Shown: positions 42,119 to 51,070 of the stretch, one piece after another
Layout: every line of letters begins with the position of its first letter
Numbering within the stretch: the first letter of the stretch is position 1
Origin: Microbacterium sp. C7(2022)
GTDB lineage: Bacteria > Actinomycetota > Actinomycetes > Actinomycetales > Microbacteriaceae
DNA length: 64,000 bases
Assembly (NCBI RefSeq): GCF_028823665.1
Contig: NZ_JAPEHV010000009.1
Coordinates: 1 to 64,000, forward strand
Direction: 5' to 3'
Notes under the pieces: model-generated
Told to the model about the DNA's origin: nothing
Seen by the model: only the letters and a program-made list of their open reading frames with translations
The model's database searches: none
Made by a program: the position numbers and the translations under genes

Positions 42119-43285
42119 ATGAAACGACTTGCCCTCACCGCCACCGCACTCTTCACCGCAGGTCTGCTCGTCACCGGCTGCGCCGTCACACTCGACGGCT
42201 CGGGTGACGAGCCGGCCACGACCTCGAGCACATCGACCGTGGAGTCGACCGCCACCTCGACCGCCGACACGAGCGCGGCCAGCGGTGACGTCGACTGGAG
42301 TCAGTTGCCCACCACTGACGTCGTCCTCACCGACGAAGGTCTCACCATCACAGAAGCAGGCACCTACGTGCTCAGCGGGTCGACGACGGGCAGCGTCGTC
42401 GTCGACAGCGACGCCGAGGTGCGCATCATCCTTGACGGGGCCGCCATCGAGTCCGCGGACGGCGCCGCGATCCAGGTCGACAGCGCCGAGGTGACGGTCA
42501 TCGAGCTGGCCGAAGGCTCGAGCAATGTCGTGTCTGACGCATCGACCCGCAGCGACGAAGAGATCGACGGTGCCATCTACTCGGCAGACGATCTCATCAT
42601 CACCGGTTCGGGAGCACTCGAGGTCACCGCGAACTTCGCCGATGGGATCGTCGGCAAGGATGACCTGTTGATCGAATCGGGCACCATCACGGTGTCGAGT
42701 GTTGACGACGGCATCCGGGGCAAAGACTCCCTGATCATCGAGGGCGGAACGATCTCGATCGACGCGGAGGGCGACGGAATGAAGTCGACCAACGACACTG
42801 AGGTGGGCGAAGGTCGACTGGTTGTCTCGGGCGGTGACATCACCATCTCCACGGGCGATGACGCGGTCAAGGCCGAACAGCAGGTGACGATCGCGGGCGG
42901 CAGCATCGACATCGTCACGTCCGTCGAGGGCATCGAAGCGCCCGTGATCGTCATCGACGGCGGCGAGATCTCGGTGAATGCGTCGGATGACGGCCTCAAT
43001 GCCGCGGCCTCGGCGATCGTCACGAGTGGGCTCAGCATCACGGTCAACGGCGGCGACATCACCGTCGTGATGGGCGCGGGCGACACCGACGGCTTCGACA
43101 GCAACGGCGACCTCACGATCACGGGTGGCACGATCGACGTGACCGGCCAGTCCACTTTCGACTTCGACGGCACGGGCACCCTCGAGGGCGGCACCGTGAT
43201 CGTCAACGGCGAGCAGATCACCACGCTGCCCAACCAGATGATGGGCGGTGGCGGCGCCGGTGGTGGCGGTGGTCCGCGCCCGTAA
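42119..43285 (+). CDS. Lipoprotein with repetitive beta-helix (carbohydrate-binding domain, DUF4353/Cthe_2159-like)
   Basis: A 388-residue exported lipoprotein with lipobox LLVTGC and a Ser/Thr-rich linker (about 30-70). The body is a right-handed parallel beta-helix made of repeated turns such as DDLIITGSGALEVTANFADGIVGKDDLLIESGTITVSSVDDGIRGKDSLIIEGGTISIDAEGDGMKS; the recurring D-G-I-x-x-K/D turns match the calcium- and polysaccharide-binding Cthe_2159 family. It ends in a Gly-rich tail (MMGGGGAGGGGG). It likely binds acidic polysaccharide at the cell surface. Confidence 0.82.
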   Translation: MKRLALTATALFTAGLLVTGCAVTLDGSGDEPATTSSTSTVESTATSTADTSAASGDVDWSQLPTTDVVLTDEGLTITEAGTYVLSGSTTGSVVVDSDAEVRIILDGAAIESADGAAIQVDSAEVTVIELAEGSSNVVSDASTRSDEEIDGAIYSADDLIITGSGALEVTANFADGIVGKDDLLIESGTITVSSVDDGIRGKDSLIIEGGTISIDAEGDGMKSTNDTEVGEGRLVVSGGDITISTGDDAVKAEQQVTIAGGSIDIVTSVEGIEAPVIVIDGGEISVNASDDGLNAAASAIVTSGLSITVNGGDITVVMGAGDTDGFDSNGDLTITGGTIDVTGQSTFDFDGTGTLEGGTVIVNGEQITTLPNQMMGGGGAGGGGGPRP

Positions 43286-43414
43286 GCTCCGCCTCCGGGG
43301 CACCTACGCCCGCGCACATCGGTGACGAAACACCCGATGCGCGCGGGCGCGAGGGCGGGTATCGTGAGCCGCGCGGCCGCGCAGGGCTCGCACCTCTACA
43401 AAGGAGTTGCACAC

Positions 43415-43630
43415 ATGGGAATCGACGACATCGTCAACCAGGGCAAGGACTTCCTGGAGCAGAACAAGGACAAGATCGCCGACGTGCTGAAGAGCGACCA
43501 GGCGGAGGATATTTCAGACTCCGCTCTGGAGGCGGGCGCCGAATTCGTGAAGAAGATCGCCCCCGACTCCATCGATGAGCACGTCGACGGAGTCCGCGAC
43601 TCGATCGACAAGTCCATCGGGAACGAGTGA
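43415..43630 (+). CDS. Small MT0933/Rv0909-like antitoxin-family protein
   Basis: A 71-residue acidic helical protein, MGIDDIVNQGKDFLEQNKDKIADVLKSDQAEDISDSALEAGAEFVKKIAPDS..., resembling the short MT0933-type antitoxin family common in actinobacteria. AAGGAG lies before ATG 43415. In mycobacteria the partner is an SRPBCC-fold protein; here an SRPBCC gene occurs 0.7 kb away but in convergent orientation, so a classical operon pair is not formed. Confidence 0.7.
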   Translation: MGIDDIVNQGKDFLEQNKDKIADVLKSDQAEDISDSALEAGAEFVKKIAPDSIDEHVDGVRDSIDKSIGNE

Positions 43631-43687
43631 CGCTGCCTGAGCCAAGCGAATACATCGTGCGGACGCGCAGGACCGGATAGGCGGTCG

Positions 43688-44356
43688 CTACGTGCGAGCC
43701 TCGTGGCGGTGGGGTTTCAAGCGAGCGGGCGCGTCCGCGGCATCCACCCATTCCGCCTGAAAGGTGCCGCGGTACCCGAAGAGGAACCCGAACCGGTCGT
43801 TGTGAACCTCGAGGTCGATTCGGAAGCACTCGTCGGCGTCGTCGTAGTACTCGCGCAGGTGGGCGCGACCGCTGAAGAGCATCGGGAATCGGAACGCGAT
43901 CGGGCCCTCGTAGAAGCGCTGAGCGCCGGACGTGAGAACGATTCCGCCGCGCTCGTCGACGCGAAGATCGAGGTCAACGGCGAGGTGTTGGTGAGTGCCG
44001 AGGTAATCAACGATGCGCCCCTCGTCGAGGACCATGGTCGCATCGAAGCGCCGGTGCTTGTCGCCAAGCGTGTACTCGCGCACGAAGGTGACGGTCTCAC
44101 GCCCGAAGGGATCGAGATACGGGTAGTTCTCGATCACGAACGGCACGTTCGAACCGGTGTCGGGGATCAGGATGTTGCGCAGTCGACCGAACTGCAGAAA
44201 CGGCACCGTCCACCAGGGCCCGCGGCGGATGCTGGTCATGACGCCGCGGCCGACGCACGCGCGGCCTGCGTCGAGCCCGACACTGAACCGCCTTTGCATC
44301 ATGGGATGGAGGCGCTCGAAGTCTGACCCGAGTGCGGCCTGGAAGAGCGAGGTCAT
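43688..44356 (-). CDS. DUF4166-domain protein
   Basis: A 222-residue soluble protein starting MTSLFQAALGSDFERLHPMMQRRF, with FVREYTLGDKHRRFDATMVLDEGRIVDYLGTHQHLAVDLDL and HNDRFGFLFGYRGTFQAEWV, the pattern of DUF4166. No catalytic role is known. ATG 44356 overlaps the stop of the upstream SRPBCC gene by 4 nt, so both products are made together. The longer frame through the upstream gene is a shadow. Confidence 0.82.
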   Translation of the reverse strand: MTSLFQAALGSDFERLHPMMQRRFSVGLDAGRACVGRGVMTSIRRGPWWTVPFLQFGRLRNILIPDTGSNVPFVIENYPYLDPFGRETVTFVREYTLGDKHRRFDATMVLDEGRIVDYLGTHQHLAVDLDLRVDERGGIVLTSGAQRFYEGPIAFRFPMLFSGRAHLREYYDDADECFRIDLEVHNDRFGFLFGYRGTFQAEWVDAADAPARLKPHRHEART

Positions 44357-44934
44357 GCTGTGGACCTCCGCGGCGCGCGCAAGCAACGAGCCGCCCGGGG
44401 GCGATCGCCCCGCCACCACCACAGCGTGCTCCACAGCGGCCAGCGCTCGGGTTCGGTGCCGGTCTCGAGCCAGATACGCAGACGGTCGAAGCTCCACGCG
44501 GTCGCCCATCCCAGCAGGGGGCGCACGATGACATCCAGCGCACCCCATCCCGGTGTGTAGTCGTAGCCGGTGATGAACGTCGTCGTCTGGGCGTCGACGG
44601 GGACGTAGCGCCAGTACCCGCGCCCCTGTGTGATGGGGGAGAGGCGGTCGTCGGTCTGGAAGCGCAGCGCCGATGTGCACGTGCCGTCCGGCCGGTCTTT
44701 CTCGCCGAGGCTCACCCCCGTGCCGTGCACGGTGTGAAACGGGACGCGTCGTTCGTAGGTGAACGCCGAAGCGCCGGAGCCCGTGGCCCCGCTCGGAGTG
44801 ATCCGCGAGAACCGCACGTCCCAGCGCGGGTGCTGGTCTGGCTGCTGCGTTGCGTCCCACACTGCCGTCAGATCCGCGCGAATCTGTATCTCGACGTAGA
44901 TCCCCCGGCGCTGCACATCGCCACCGTACGGCAT
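44353..44934 (-). CDS. SRPBCC-fold (START-like) protein
   Basis: A 193-residue protein with a helix-grip fold pattern: YVEIQIRADLTAVWDATQQPDQHPRWDVRFSRI, then a beta-rich middle, ending in the long C-terminal helix GWGALDVIVRPLLGWATAWSFDRLRIWLETG. Such proteins bind hydrophobic ligands. An Arg/Trp-rich extension follows. ATG 44934 is the likely start. It is coupled to the DUF4166 gene. Confidence 0.8.
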   Translation of the reverse strand: MPYGGDVQRRGIYVEIQIRADLTAVWDATQQPDQHPRWDVRFSRITPSGATGSGASAFTYERRVPFHTVHGTGVSLGEKDRPDGTCTSALRFQTDDRLSPITQGRGYWRYVPVDAQTTTFITGYDYTPGWGALDVIVRPLLGWATAWSFDRLRIWLETGTEPERWPLWSTLWWWRGDRPRAARCLRAPRRSTA

Positions 44935-44953
44935 GACGTCCGTTGCGACGTCC

Positions 44954-45280
44954 TCACCCGACGTGCAGTTGGTCCTTACCCGCCGCTTTCGACTCGTACA
45001 TCGCGTCATCGGCACGGTTCAGCAGTTCGTCGGCGGTAGGCCGCCGGCCATCGTCCGGAGAAAACACCGTCGCCCCGACGCTGACCGACACCCGTACCTC
45101 GGTCCCGCCGACGTCGATCGGCTCGCGTGCGAGTTCGAGCACTCGTTCGGCGACCGTGGACGCCGCCTGTGCGTCTGCCTCTGTGCAGATCGCGACGAAC
45201 TCGTCGCCGCCGATGCGTCCGACGAAGTCGTGCGTGCGCACCCCGTGTCGTAGCCGCTGAGCGAGCTCGTGCAGATGTCA
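44954..45280 (-). pseudogene. GGDEF-domain fragment (diguanylate cyclase remnant)
   Basis: Only the second half of a GGDEF domain remains: HLHELAQRLRHGVRTHDFVGRIGGDEFVAICTEAD to ADELLNRADDAMYESKAAGKDQLHVG. The active-site GGDEF is intact, but the N-terminal part of the fold and any sensor domain are missing, and no good start is present. This is a remnant. Confidence 0.75.
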
Positions 45281-45360
45281 CGGGGAGGAAGCGCTCCCGC
45301 GCGCGAGGAAAATCTGCTACACGGAGCCGGTTCGCCCGTTACAGCATCCGTGACGTCTCC

Positions 45361-46260
45361 TCACGTTGCATTCTCACGCACGGCGCGCTCAAGCGCCTCA
45401 CGATCGTGGATGGGGGTCGCGCGCGGATAGCTCGTGGTGAGGAAGTGCTGAGCGAACGGGAAGCACGCGACCTCGAAGGGAGAGGCCGCACGGAAGCCCT
45501 CGCCGAAAGTGTTGTCGGTCACGTCCGAGGCGTCGAGGGGAATGTCCAGCGCTTGCGTCATCTCGTCGGGGTCGAACACGAGCCCGAACGGCTCGGAACC
45601 GGGATCCATCAGGCGCCCGCCGTAGTCGACGCTGAGGTTCCCTTCGATCCACAGGCGAGGGTCCAGTCCGCGCATGGTTCCCGCCGGAACGGATGCCGTC
45701 ACCGCCACGCGATTCGGTCTGTCCTTGCTGTGCACATCGATCACCACTTCGCCTCGATGCGAGGTGGTGACCACCGCGCGGCTGGTCGTTGCGGGGGAGA
45801 ACCCTTGACCAGGGTCGTAGTTGATCGTGTTCGACTCGTAGTCGCAGATGACCCAGGTCAGCATGCCCGTCCGGGTGTTCTCCGCGATCACGTACAGCTC
45901 GACGCGCGCGCCCCAGAACACGGAGGCGTGCACGTTGAACATCCCGAGGATCGCGCAGAGTCGGGGCGTGCCATCCGCGAACATCGAGGTCGGCACCAGC
46001 CGATAGTCCGGCGGCAGGAGTCGCTGGGCGGCTTTCTCGTCGGTGATCTCATATGCCAGGAAGAGGCAGTACGGGTCGACGACGAATCCCATGTACTCCT
46101 CGCCACCCGCGCGCGACACGATCCACCGTTGCAGCTTCTGCGGCATCCGCGCGAGCATCTCCGCGCGCCCGTACAGTGCAGCCACACCTTTCGGACTGAT
46201 CGTGCTCTCGGTGTGCGCGACGAAACGACGAAGGGTCGACGGGTCGATCTGCGTGGTCAT
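45361..46260 (-). CDS. Acetoacetate decarboxylase-like fold protein
   Basis: A 299-residue soluble protein. The stretch LAYEITDEKAAQRLLPPDYRLVPTSMFADGTPRLCAILGMFNVHASVFWGARVELYVIAEN resembles the acetoacetate decarboxylase superfamily, whose members include decarboxylases and aldolases. I cannot confirm the catalytic lysine, so function is left open. ATG 46260 opens the conserved part; the upstream frame is a shadow. It is the last gene of a minus-strand cluster, 62 bp after the DUF1254/DUF1214 gene. Confidence 0.55.
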   Translation of the reverse strand: MTTQIDPSTLRRFVAHTESTISPKGVAALYGRAEMLARMPQKLQRWIVSRAGGEEYMGFVVDPYCLFLAYEITDEKAAQRLLPPDYRLVPTSMFADGTPRLCAILGMFNVHASVFWGARVELYVIAENTRTGMLTWVICDYESNTINYDPGQGFSPATTSRAVVTTSHRGEVVIDVHSKDRPNRVAVTASVPAGTMRGLDPRLWIEGNLSVDYGGRLMDPGSEPFGLVFDPDEMTQALDIPLDASDVTDNTFGEGFRAASPFEVACFPFAQHFLTTSYPRATPIHDREALERAVRENAT

Positions 46261-46322
46261 GGGGCAAGGGTATGCGGAAGACCGCGGATGCCGGCCGCGC
46301 CCGACATTCCTCCCGAAACGTG

Positions 46323-47771
46323 CTACAAGGACGGTTCGCCCACGAGCTCGATGTCGTTGAGCTTCCAGCTCTGGTCGAACCACGCCTCCAGCGGTCCATA
46401 GGCCCGGAAGATGGGGAACCACGACTTGCCGGGGATCGTCTCGACCCAGTTGCTCTCCTTGCCCTCGGGTGCGGTCGGTCCAAAGTACAGGTCGTACGAC
46501 CCGTCGTCGTTCGGCACCGTGTGGCCATCGTTGCTGGCGAGGGCGGGCGCATCGGTCGAGGGCACGATCAGCAGGGACCGGGTCTGAGTGTCATACAGGT
46601 CGACAGCCCAGAAGTTCTTCGCCGGCGGCTCGGCGTCGACATGCATCCGATACGTCTTGGCGCCGTCGAAGGGATTGCCGTCGGCGTCATCGAGCGCATA
46701 GGCGTATGCCGAGCCTGCCCCGATGCGTGCCTTCGCCATCGCCGGTGTGATGACTGTCGCCATGTAGTGGTACTGGGTGCGCGCATCGAGCAGGCGGGCA
46801 CCGTTCCGCAGGAACTCGTAGCTGCCACCGACGAACGCGTTCCGCCACGAGCCGTACAAAACGGCGTCCGGGTCGCGGGGAGCATACGCGAGCACACGCG
46901 CGATCCCCGCCCCGATGAGCGCCGCGTGCTGCAGGATGTCGCGCAGGCGTTCGTCGGGCTCGAACGGCTGTCCGTGTGAGATCCCGATCGCCGCGAGCTG
47001 GCCGGCCCTCTCGGCATCCAGAGCCTCTGCGGGCTCCTCATTCACGAGCTGCGCCACCTCTTCGAAGAAGTGGAAGTCGTTCGAGTGGATCGTGTTCATC
47101 GACAGATCAGAGAAGTTGACGAATGTGTTCGGCGTCGGCTCGGTTGCCTCGGCGAGCGGATAGATCTTCGTCTGCTTCATGGCGGGAACCCCGCCGAGGG
47201 CGCGCAGCACGACGAAGTTGGTGAAGGTGGGGGTGCGGTAGGTGAAGTACCCCTCGGGAACATCGCCGTCATAGCCGGGCGGGAGGAAGAGGTATGTGCC
47301 TCCCGCACCGCCGTCCGGACCGGCGATGCCCATGTCGGCGACGTAGCGGAACCAGAAGTCGTCCACGACGCACAGGGACTGGGGCGGCGCTTCGATGACG
47401 GTCGGTCCCCACGCCTTCAGGTCGAGCATCATCACGCCGTACGTGGTCTCAGTGTTGGGCGTCAGCAGGAGCGACTTCGACGTGGCCCGCGGCTCGGTGA
47501 TGCCGATCTCGCGAGGAGTGGTGACCCCGGCCTGTCGCAACCCGGCGCGAAACGCCACGAGCGACGCGCCGGGAACGGCATTGAGAAACACGTCGATGCC
47601 GCGCAGGAGGTCGAGCGCGTCGTACGCGCGCCCGACAGTCTGCGGCAGCGGCACGCCGTCGAAGAACTCCAGATCCCCGAACGGCGAGGGAATCGTATCG
47701 GGGAGGCTCAGTGACGCGATCGCCTCCGCGAAGTCTTCGGCTGAAAGTCCTGCGGCTGTTGGCTCGGTCAT
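46323..47771 (-). CDS. DUF1254/DUF1214-domain protein
   Basis: A 482-residue protein. The DUF1254 part covers about 60-190 (LLTPNTETTYGVMMLDLKAWGPTVIEAPP, FWFRYVADMGIAGPDGGAGGTYLFLPPGYDG), and the DUF1214 part near the C-terminus includes FWAVDLYDTQTRSLLIVPST and YFGPTAPEGKESNWVETIPGKSWFPIFRAYGPLEAWFDQSWKLNDIE. No signal peptide is visible, although many relatives are exported. GGAGG precedes ATG 47771. It lies 22 bp after glutamate decarboxylase, implying co-transcription. The role is unknown. Confidence 0.88.
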   Translation of the reverse strand: MTEPTAAGLSAEDFAEAIASLSLPDTIPSPFGDLEFFDGVPLPQTVGRAYDALDLLRGIDVFLNAVPGASLVAFRAGLRQAGVTTPREIGITEPRATSKSLLLTPNTETTYGVMMLDLKAWGPTVIEAPPQSLCVVDDFWFRYVADMGIAGPDGGAGGTYLFLPPGYDGDVPEGYFTYRTPTFTNFVVLRALGGVPAMKQTKIYPLAEATEPTPNTFVNFSDLSMNTIHSNDFHFFEEVAQLVNEEPAEALDAERAGQLAAIGISHGQPFEPDERLRDILQHAALIGAGIARVLAYAPRDPDAVLYGSWRNAFVGGSYEFLRNGARLLDARTQYHYMATVITPAMAKARIGAGSAYAYALDDADGNPFDGAKTYRMHVDAEPPAKNFWAVDLYDTQTRSLLIVPSTDAPALASNDGHTVPNDDGSYDLYFGPTAPEGKESNWVETIPGKSWFPIFRAYGPLEAWFDQSWKLNDIELVGEPSL

Positions 47772-47793
47772 GATGTCCTCCGGTGGTCGGCGA

Positions 47794-49242
47794 TCAGTGG
47801 GTGAACGTAGAGGTCTGACCCATGACGGGCATCGGTGACTGCAGGCTGTCGAGCTCGGCGACAGCCTCTCGGATGTCGCTGAGGAGAGACTCCGCAAGGT
47901 TCCGACTCAGGCCGTTGCGCACGACGATGCGCTGGACGACGAGGTCGGGCATGTCATCGGGCATCGGGTACGCCGGCACCAGCCATCCCTTCAGCCGCAG
48001 CCTCTCGGACAAGTGGTACAGATTCCAGTTCTCGGTGTGACCCTCGGCGAGGCGCCACGCGAACACCGGGATGTCGCTGCCGTCATTCCACAATTCGAAG
48101 GCGTCCATCGCGCCGATTTCTCCCGACAGGTACATCGCGACGTCGCGGCACGTCGCCTGCACCTTGCGATAGCCGTCGAAGCCGAGGCGCAGGAACAGGT
48201 AATACTGCAGCAGCACCTGTGCTCCGGGGCGCGAGAAGTTGAGGGCGAACGTGGGCATGTGGCCGCCCAGGTACGTCACGTCGAAGACGAGGTCGGACGG
48301 CAGGTCGTCGACGGACCGCCACACGACCCACCCCAGACCGGGGTACACGAGCCCGTACTTGTGGGCCGACGTGCTGATCGACACCACCCGGTCGACGCGG
48401 AAGTCCCACTCGAGTTCGGGCTGCAGGAACGGGGCGATCATGCCGCCCGAAGCGCCGTCGACGTGGATCTTCACGTCCAGTCCGGTCGCCGCTTCGATGG
48501 CGTCCAGCGCCTCGGCGATCTTGAGCACCGGCTCGTACATGCCGGTGTAGGTGACGCCCATGATGGCGACCACGCCGATGGTGTTCTCGTCCACGTAGGT
48601 GTCGAGGTCGTGACCATCCAGCACCGGGTGCTCTGCTGAGATCGGCACGTAACGCGCCTCGACGTCCCAGTAGTTGCAGAACTTCTCCCAGCACACCTGC
48701 ACCGCGCTCGACAGCACCAGGTTGGGCCGCTCGGTCGACTTGCCGGCAGCGCGGCGGGCATGTTGCCAGCGGCGCTTCAGCGCGAGCCCGCCCAGCATGC
48801 ACGCCTCGGACGAGCCGATCGTGGATGTGCCGATGGCGTTCGCCGAATCCGGTGCGTTCCAGAGGTTCGCGAGCATCCGCCAGCAGCGCGCTTCGATCGC
48901 CGCCGTCTGCGGGTACTCGTCCTTGTCGATCATGTTCTTGTCGGCAGCTTCGAGATACAGCTTGTTCGCGTGGGGGTCCATCCAGGTGCCGACGAATGTC
49001 GCCAGGTTCAGCCTGGAGTTTCCGTCGAGCATCGCCTCGTCGTGCACGACCTGATATGCCGTGTCGGGGAGGGATTCGGCGTCGGGGAGCCGATCCATCG
49101 GAAAGTCGGTGGCCTCGCCGGGGCGCACGAAGATGGGGTTCAGCTGGTTCCAGTCACCGAGACCCGTGAATGCCTGGGATGACTGGTCAGGAGCGACGGG
49201 GCCGTCCGAGGATGCGTCTGCGACGCCGGGGCGCGTGTTCAT
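47794..49242 (-). CDS. gadB: Glutamate decarboxylase
   Basis: A 482-residue PLP enzyme converting glutamate to GABA with consumption of a proton. It has the group II decarboxylase fold with TIGSSEACMLGGLALKRRW, HVDGASGGMIAPFLQPELEWDF and the PLP lysine K295 in STSAHKYGLVYPG. The second of two adjacent ATGs (49242) has AAAGG at a 7-nt distance; the first, at 49248, would be only 1 nt away. It is the second gene after an NhaC-type antiporter. Together they suggest pH homeostasis or GABA production. No glutamate/GABA antiporter of the GadC type is seen. Confidence 0.95.
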   Translation of the reverse strand: MNTRPGVADASSDGPVAPDQSSQAFTGLGDWNQLNPIFVRPGEATDFPMDRLPDAESLPDTAYQVVHDEAMLDGNSRLNLATFVGTWMDPHANKLYLEAADKNMIDKDEYPQTAAIEARCWRMLANLWNAPDSANAIGTSTIGSSEACMLGGLALKRRWQHARRAAGKSTERPNLVLSSAVQVCWEKFCNYWDVEARYVPISAEHPVLDGHDLDTYVDENTIGVVAIMGVTYTGMYEPVLKIAEALDAIEAATGLDVKIHVDGASGGMIAPFLQPELEWDFRVDRVVSISTSAHKYGLVYPGLGWVVWRSVDDLPSDLVFDVTYLGGHMPTFALNFSRPGAQVLLQYYLFLRLGFDGYRKVQATCRDVAMYLSGEIGAMDAFELWNDGSDIPVFAWRLAEGHTENWNLYHLSERLRLKGWLVPAYPMPDDMPDLVVQRIVVRNGLSRNLAESLLSDIREAVAELDSLQSPMPVMGQTSTFTH

Positions 49243-49355
49243 GGTCATGCCTTTCTGCCGGGCTGCATGTCGAGTCTTGCGTGTCGCGGCGGCGACGACA
49301 TAGGGCTGACGGTTCCTTTCTCGAGTGTGTCGTCAGGTGGCCGCGCTGGCATCGT

Positions 49356-50948
49356 TCAGATTGTGTGATCCGGTGCGCTCTCTTGCTCGATCGGATGCCG
49401 CACCATGCGGGCCGCGATGACAGTGCCGGCCATCACCAGGATCGTCGTGACCAAGCCCAGCCAGACCAGGTCGGTTGCCGCGAGCACGACGTACCCGATG
49501 AGAGCCGAACCGCCCGCGATGCCGACGAGGGGCAGCTGCGTGACGACGTGAGTGATCACATTGCACCCGGCACCCGTGGCCGAGAGGATCGTGGTGTCAG
49601 AGATCGGTGAGCTGTGGTCGCCCGCGACCGCGCCGGCGAGGACTGCTCCCAGCATCGGCAACAGCAACTCAGGGGCATCCACCGCATTGACGATGCCACC
49701 GGCGATCGGCAGCAACAGCCCGAATGAACCCCACGATGTGCCCGTCGAAAACGCCATCGCCGCGGCGAGGACGAACACGACGGGGATGAGCCACGCCGGC
49801 GCGAGGTTCGAGGATTCGACGAGTTCGCCCAAGAACGCTCCGGTGCCCAGGGTGTCGATCAGGCTCCCGAGCATCCACGCGAGAATCAGGATGCCGACGG
49901 CCGGCAGCATGGCTTTCGCGCCGTCCCGCCAGCCGCGCCAGAATGTGCCCCACGTGAAGTCCGGGTTCGAGTGTGTGTAGCGCACGTAGTAATACAGTGC
50001 GCTGAGGATGCCGAGGAGGCCGCCGACCATCAGAGCGGCGCTGGTGTCGGTGGATGCCAGGATGTCGACGAACGACCACGAGCCCGATGCACTTACGCCC
50101 GTCCACACGATGCCCGCGAACACGCCGACCACGAGCGCGAGGAACGGCACGATGATCGCGCGCTTCGCCCCCGGCTCATGCACGGGGAGATCTTCGCTCA
50201 ACTGACCCGGGACGACCTCGCCCTCCGCGAAGGGCCGGTCTTCGAACAGCGCGCGGCGCTCTTCCTTGCGCATCGGCCCGATATCCACGCGGAGCAAGAT
50301 GGTGAGCCACACCAGTGCGGCAGCAGCGATCGCGTAGTAGTTCGAGACCGCTGCGCCCAGGAACGCCTCGACGGTGCTCATGGTGAGTGTCGACGCCGCG
50401 ACGATCGGGGCGAGGATGCCCATGATGTAGGCGCCCCAGCTCGAGAACGGCGCGAGCACGGCCACCGGCGCCGATGTCGAGTCGACGATGTAGGCCAGCT
50501 TCGCGCGCGACACCCCGTGCTGGTCGGTCACGGGCCGGCTGATTTGGCCGACGGCAAGGGCGTTGAAGTAGTCGTCGATGAAGATCACGATGCCGAGAAT
50601 CGCCGGCAACATCTGCCCACCCTTGCGCGTGCGGATGCGCGTGACGGCCCAGTCGGCAAACGCCTTCGTGCCGCCTGACATCATGATGAACGCGGCGATG
50701 ACGCCGAGCAGCATCGTGAAGATCAAGATGTACACGTACCAGGTGTTCACAGCGCCTTCAGCCCAGAAGATCGCGGCGAACGACTCCCAAATGAGCGACA
50801 GTGTCTCTAACGGTGCGAAGGTCGCGATGAGCAACGCAGCCGTCAGCACGCCGGCACCGAGGCTCAGCATCACTTTCTTCGTGATGATCGCCAACGCGAT
50901 CGCGATGATCGGCGGAATGAGCGTCAACCACGGTGCTGATTCCAGCAT
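49356..50948 (-). CDS. NhaC-family Na+/H+ antiporter-like transporter
   Basis: A 530-residue membrane protein with about 11-12 helices. IVIFIDDYFNALAVGQISRPVTDQHGVSRAKLAYIVDSTSAPVAVLAPFSSWGAYIMG and MAFSTGTSWGSFGLLLPIAGGI and GAVAGDHSSPISDTTILSATGAGCNVITHV are typical of the NhaC/ArsB-related family. Members exchange Na+ for H+ or carry organic substrates. ATG 50948 follows a G-rich ribosome site. It is the first gene of the gadB cluster, 113 bp upstream of gadB. Confidence 0.9.
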   Translation of the reverse strand: MLESAPWLTLIPPIIAIALAIITKKVMLSLGAGVLTAALLIATFAPLETLSLIWESFAAIFWAEGAVNTWYVYILIFTMLLGVIAAFIMMSGGTKAFADWAVTRIRTRKGGQMLPAILGIVIFIDDYFNALAVGQISRPVTDQHGVSRAKLAYIVDSTSAPVAVLAPFSSWGAYIMGILAPIVAASTLTMSTVEAFLGAAVSNYYAIAAAALVWLTILLRVDIGPMRKEERRALFEDRPFAEGEVVPGQLSEDLPVHEPGAKRAIIVPFLALVVGVFAGIVWTGVSASGSWSFVDILASTDTSAALMVGGLLGILSALYYYVRYTHSNPDFTWGTFWRGWRDGAKAMLPAVGILILAWMLGSLIDTLGTGAFLGELVESSNLAPAWLIPVVFVLAAAMAFSTGTSWGSFGLLLPIAGGIVNAVDAPELLLPMLGAVLAGAVAGDHSSPISDTTILSATGAGCNVITHVVTQLPLVGIAGGSALIGYVVLAATDLVWLGLVTTILVMAGTVIAARMVRHPIEQESAPDHTI

Positions 50949-51070
50949 CCGGCCCCCTTTGCCTGTGCGGTCGAAGCTAGCCTGGCACGCATCGCACGTC
51001 AACGAGAATCCCCGGCCTCGGGCCCCGGTGACCTCTATCCTGAGGCGAGGCGCGGCCGGAGGGGGAAGCC

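Noticed and set aside
42029-43303. 424-codon minus-strand frame opposite the beta-helix lipoprotein
   Set aside because: It mirrors the repetitive plus-strand codons; the plus-strand signal peptide and repeats are convincing.
43415-43630. Full toxin-antitoxin operon at the MT0933-like gene
   Set aside because: No toxin gene follows on the same strand; only the family resemblance of the small protein is supported.
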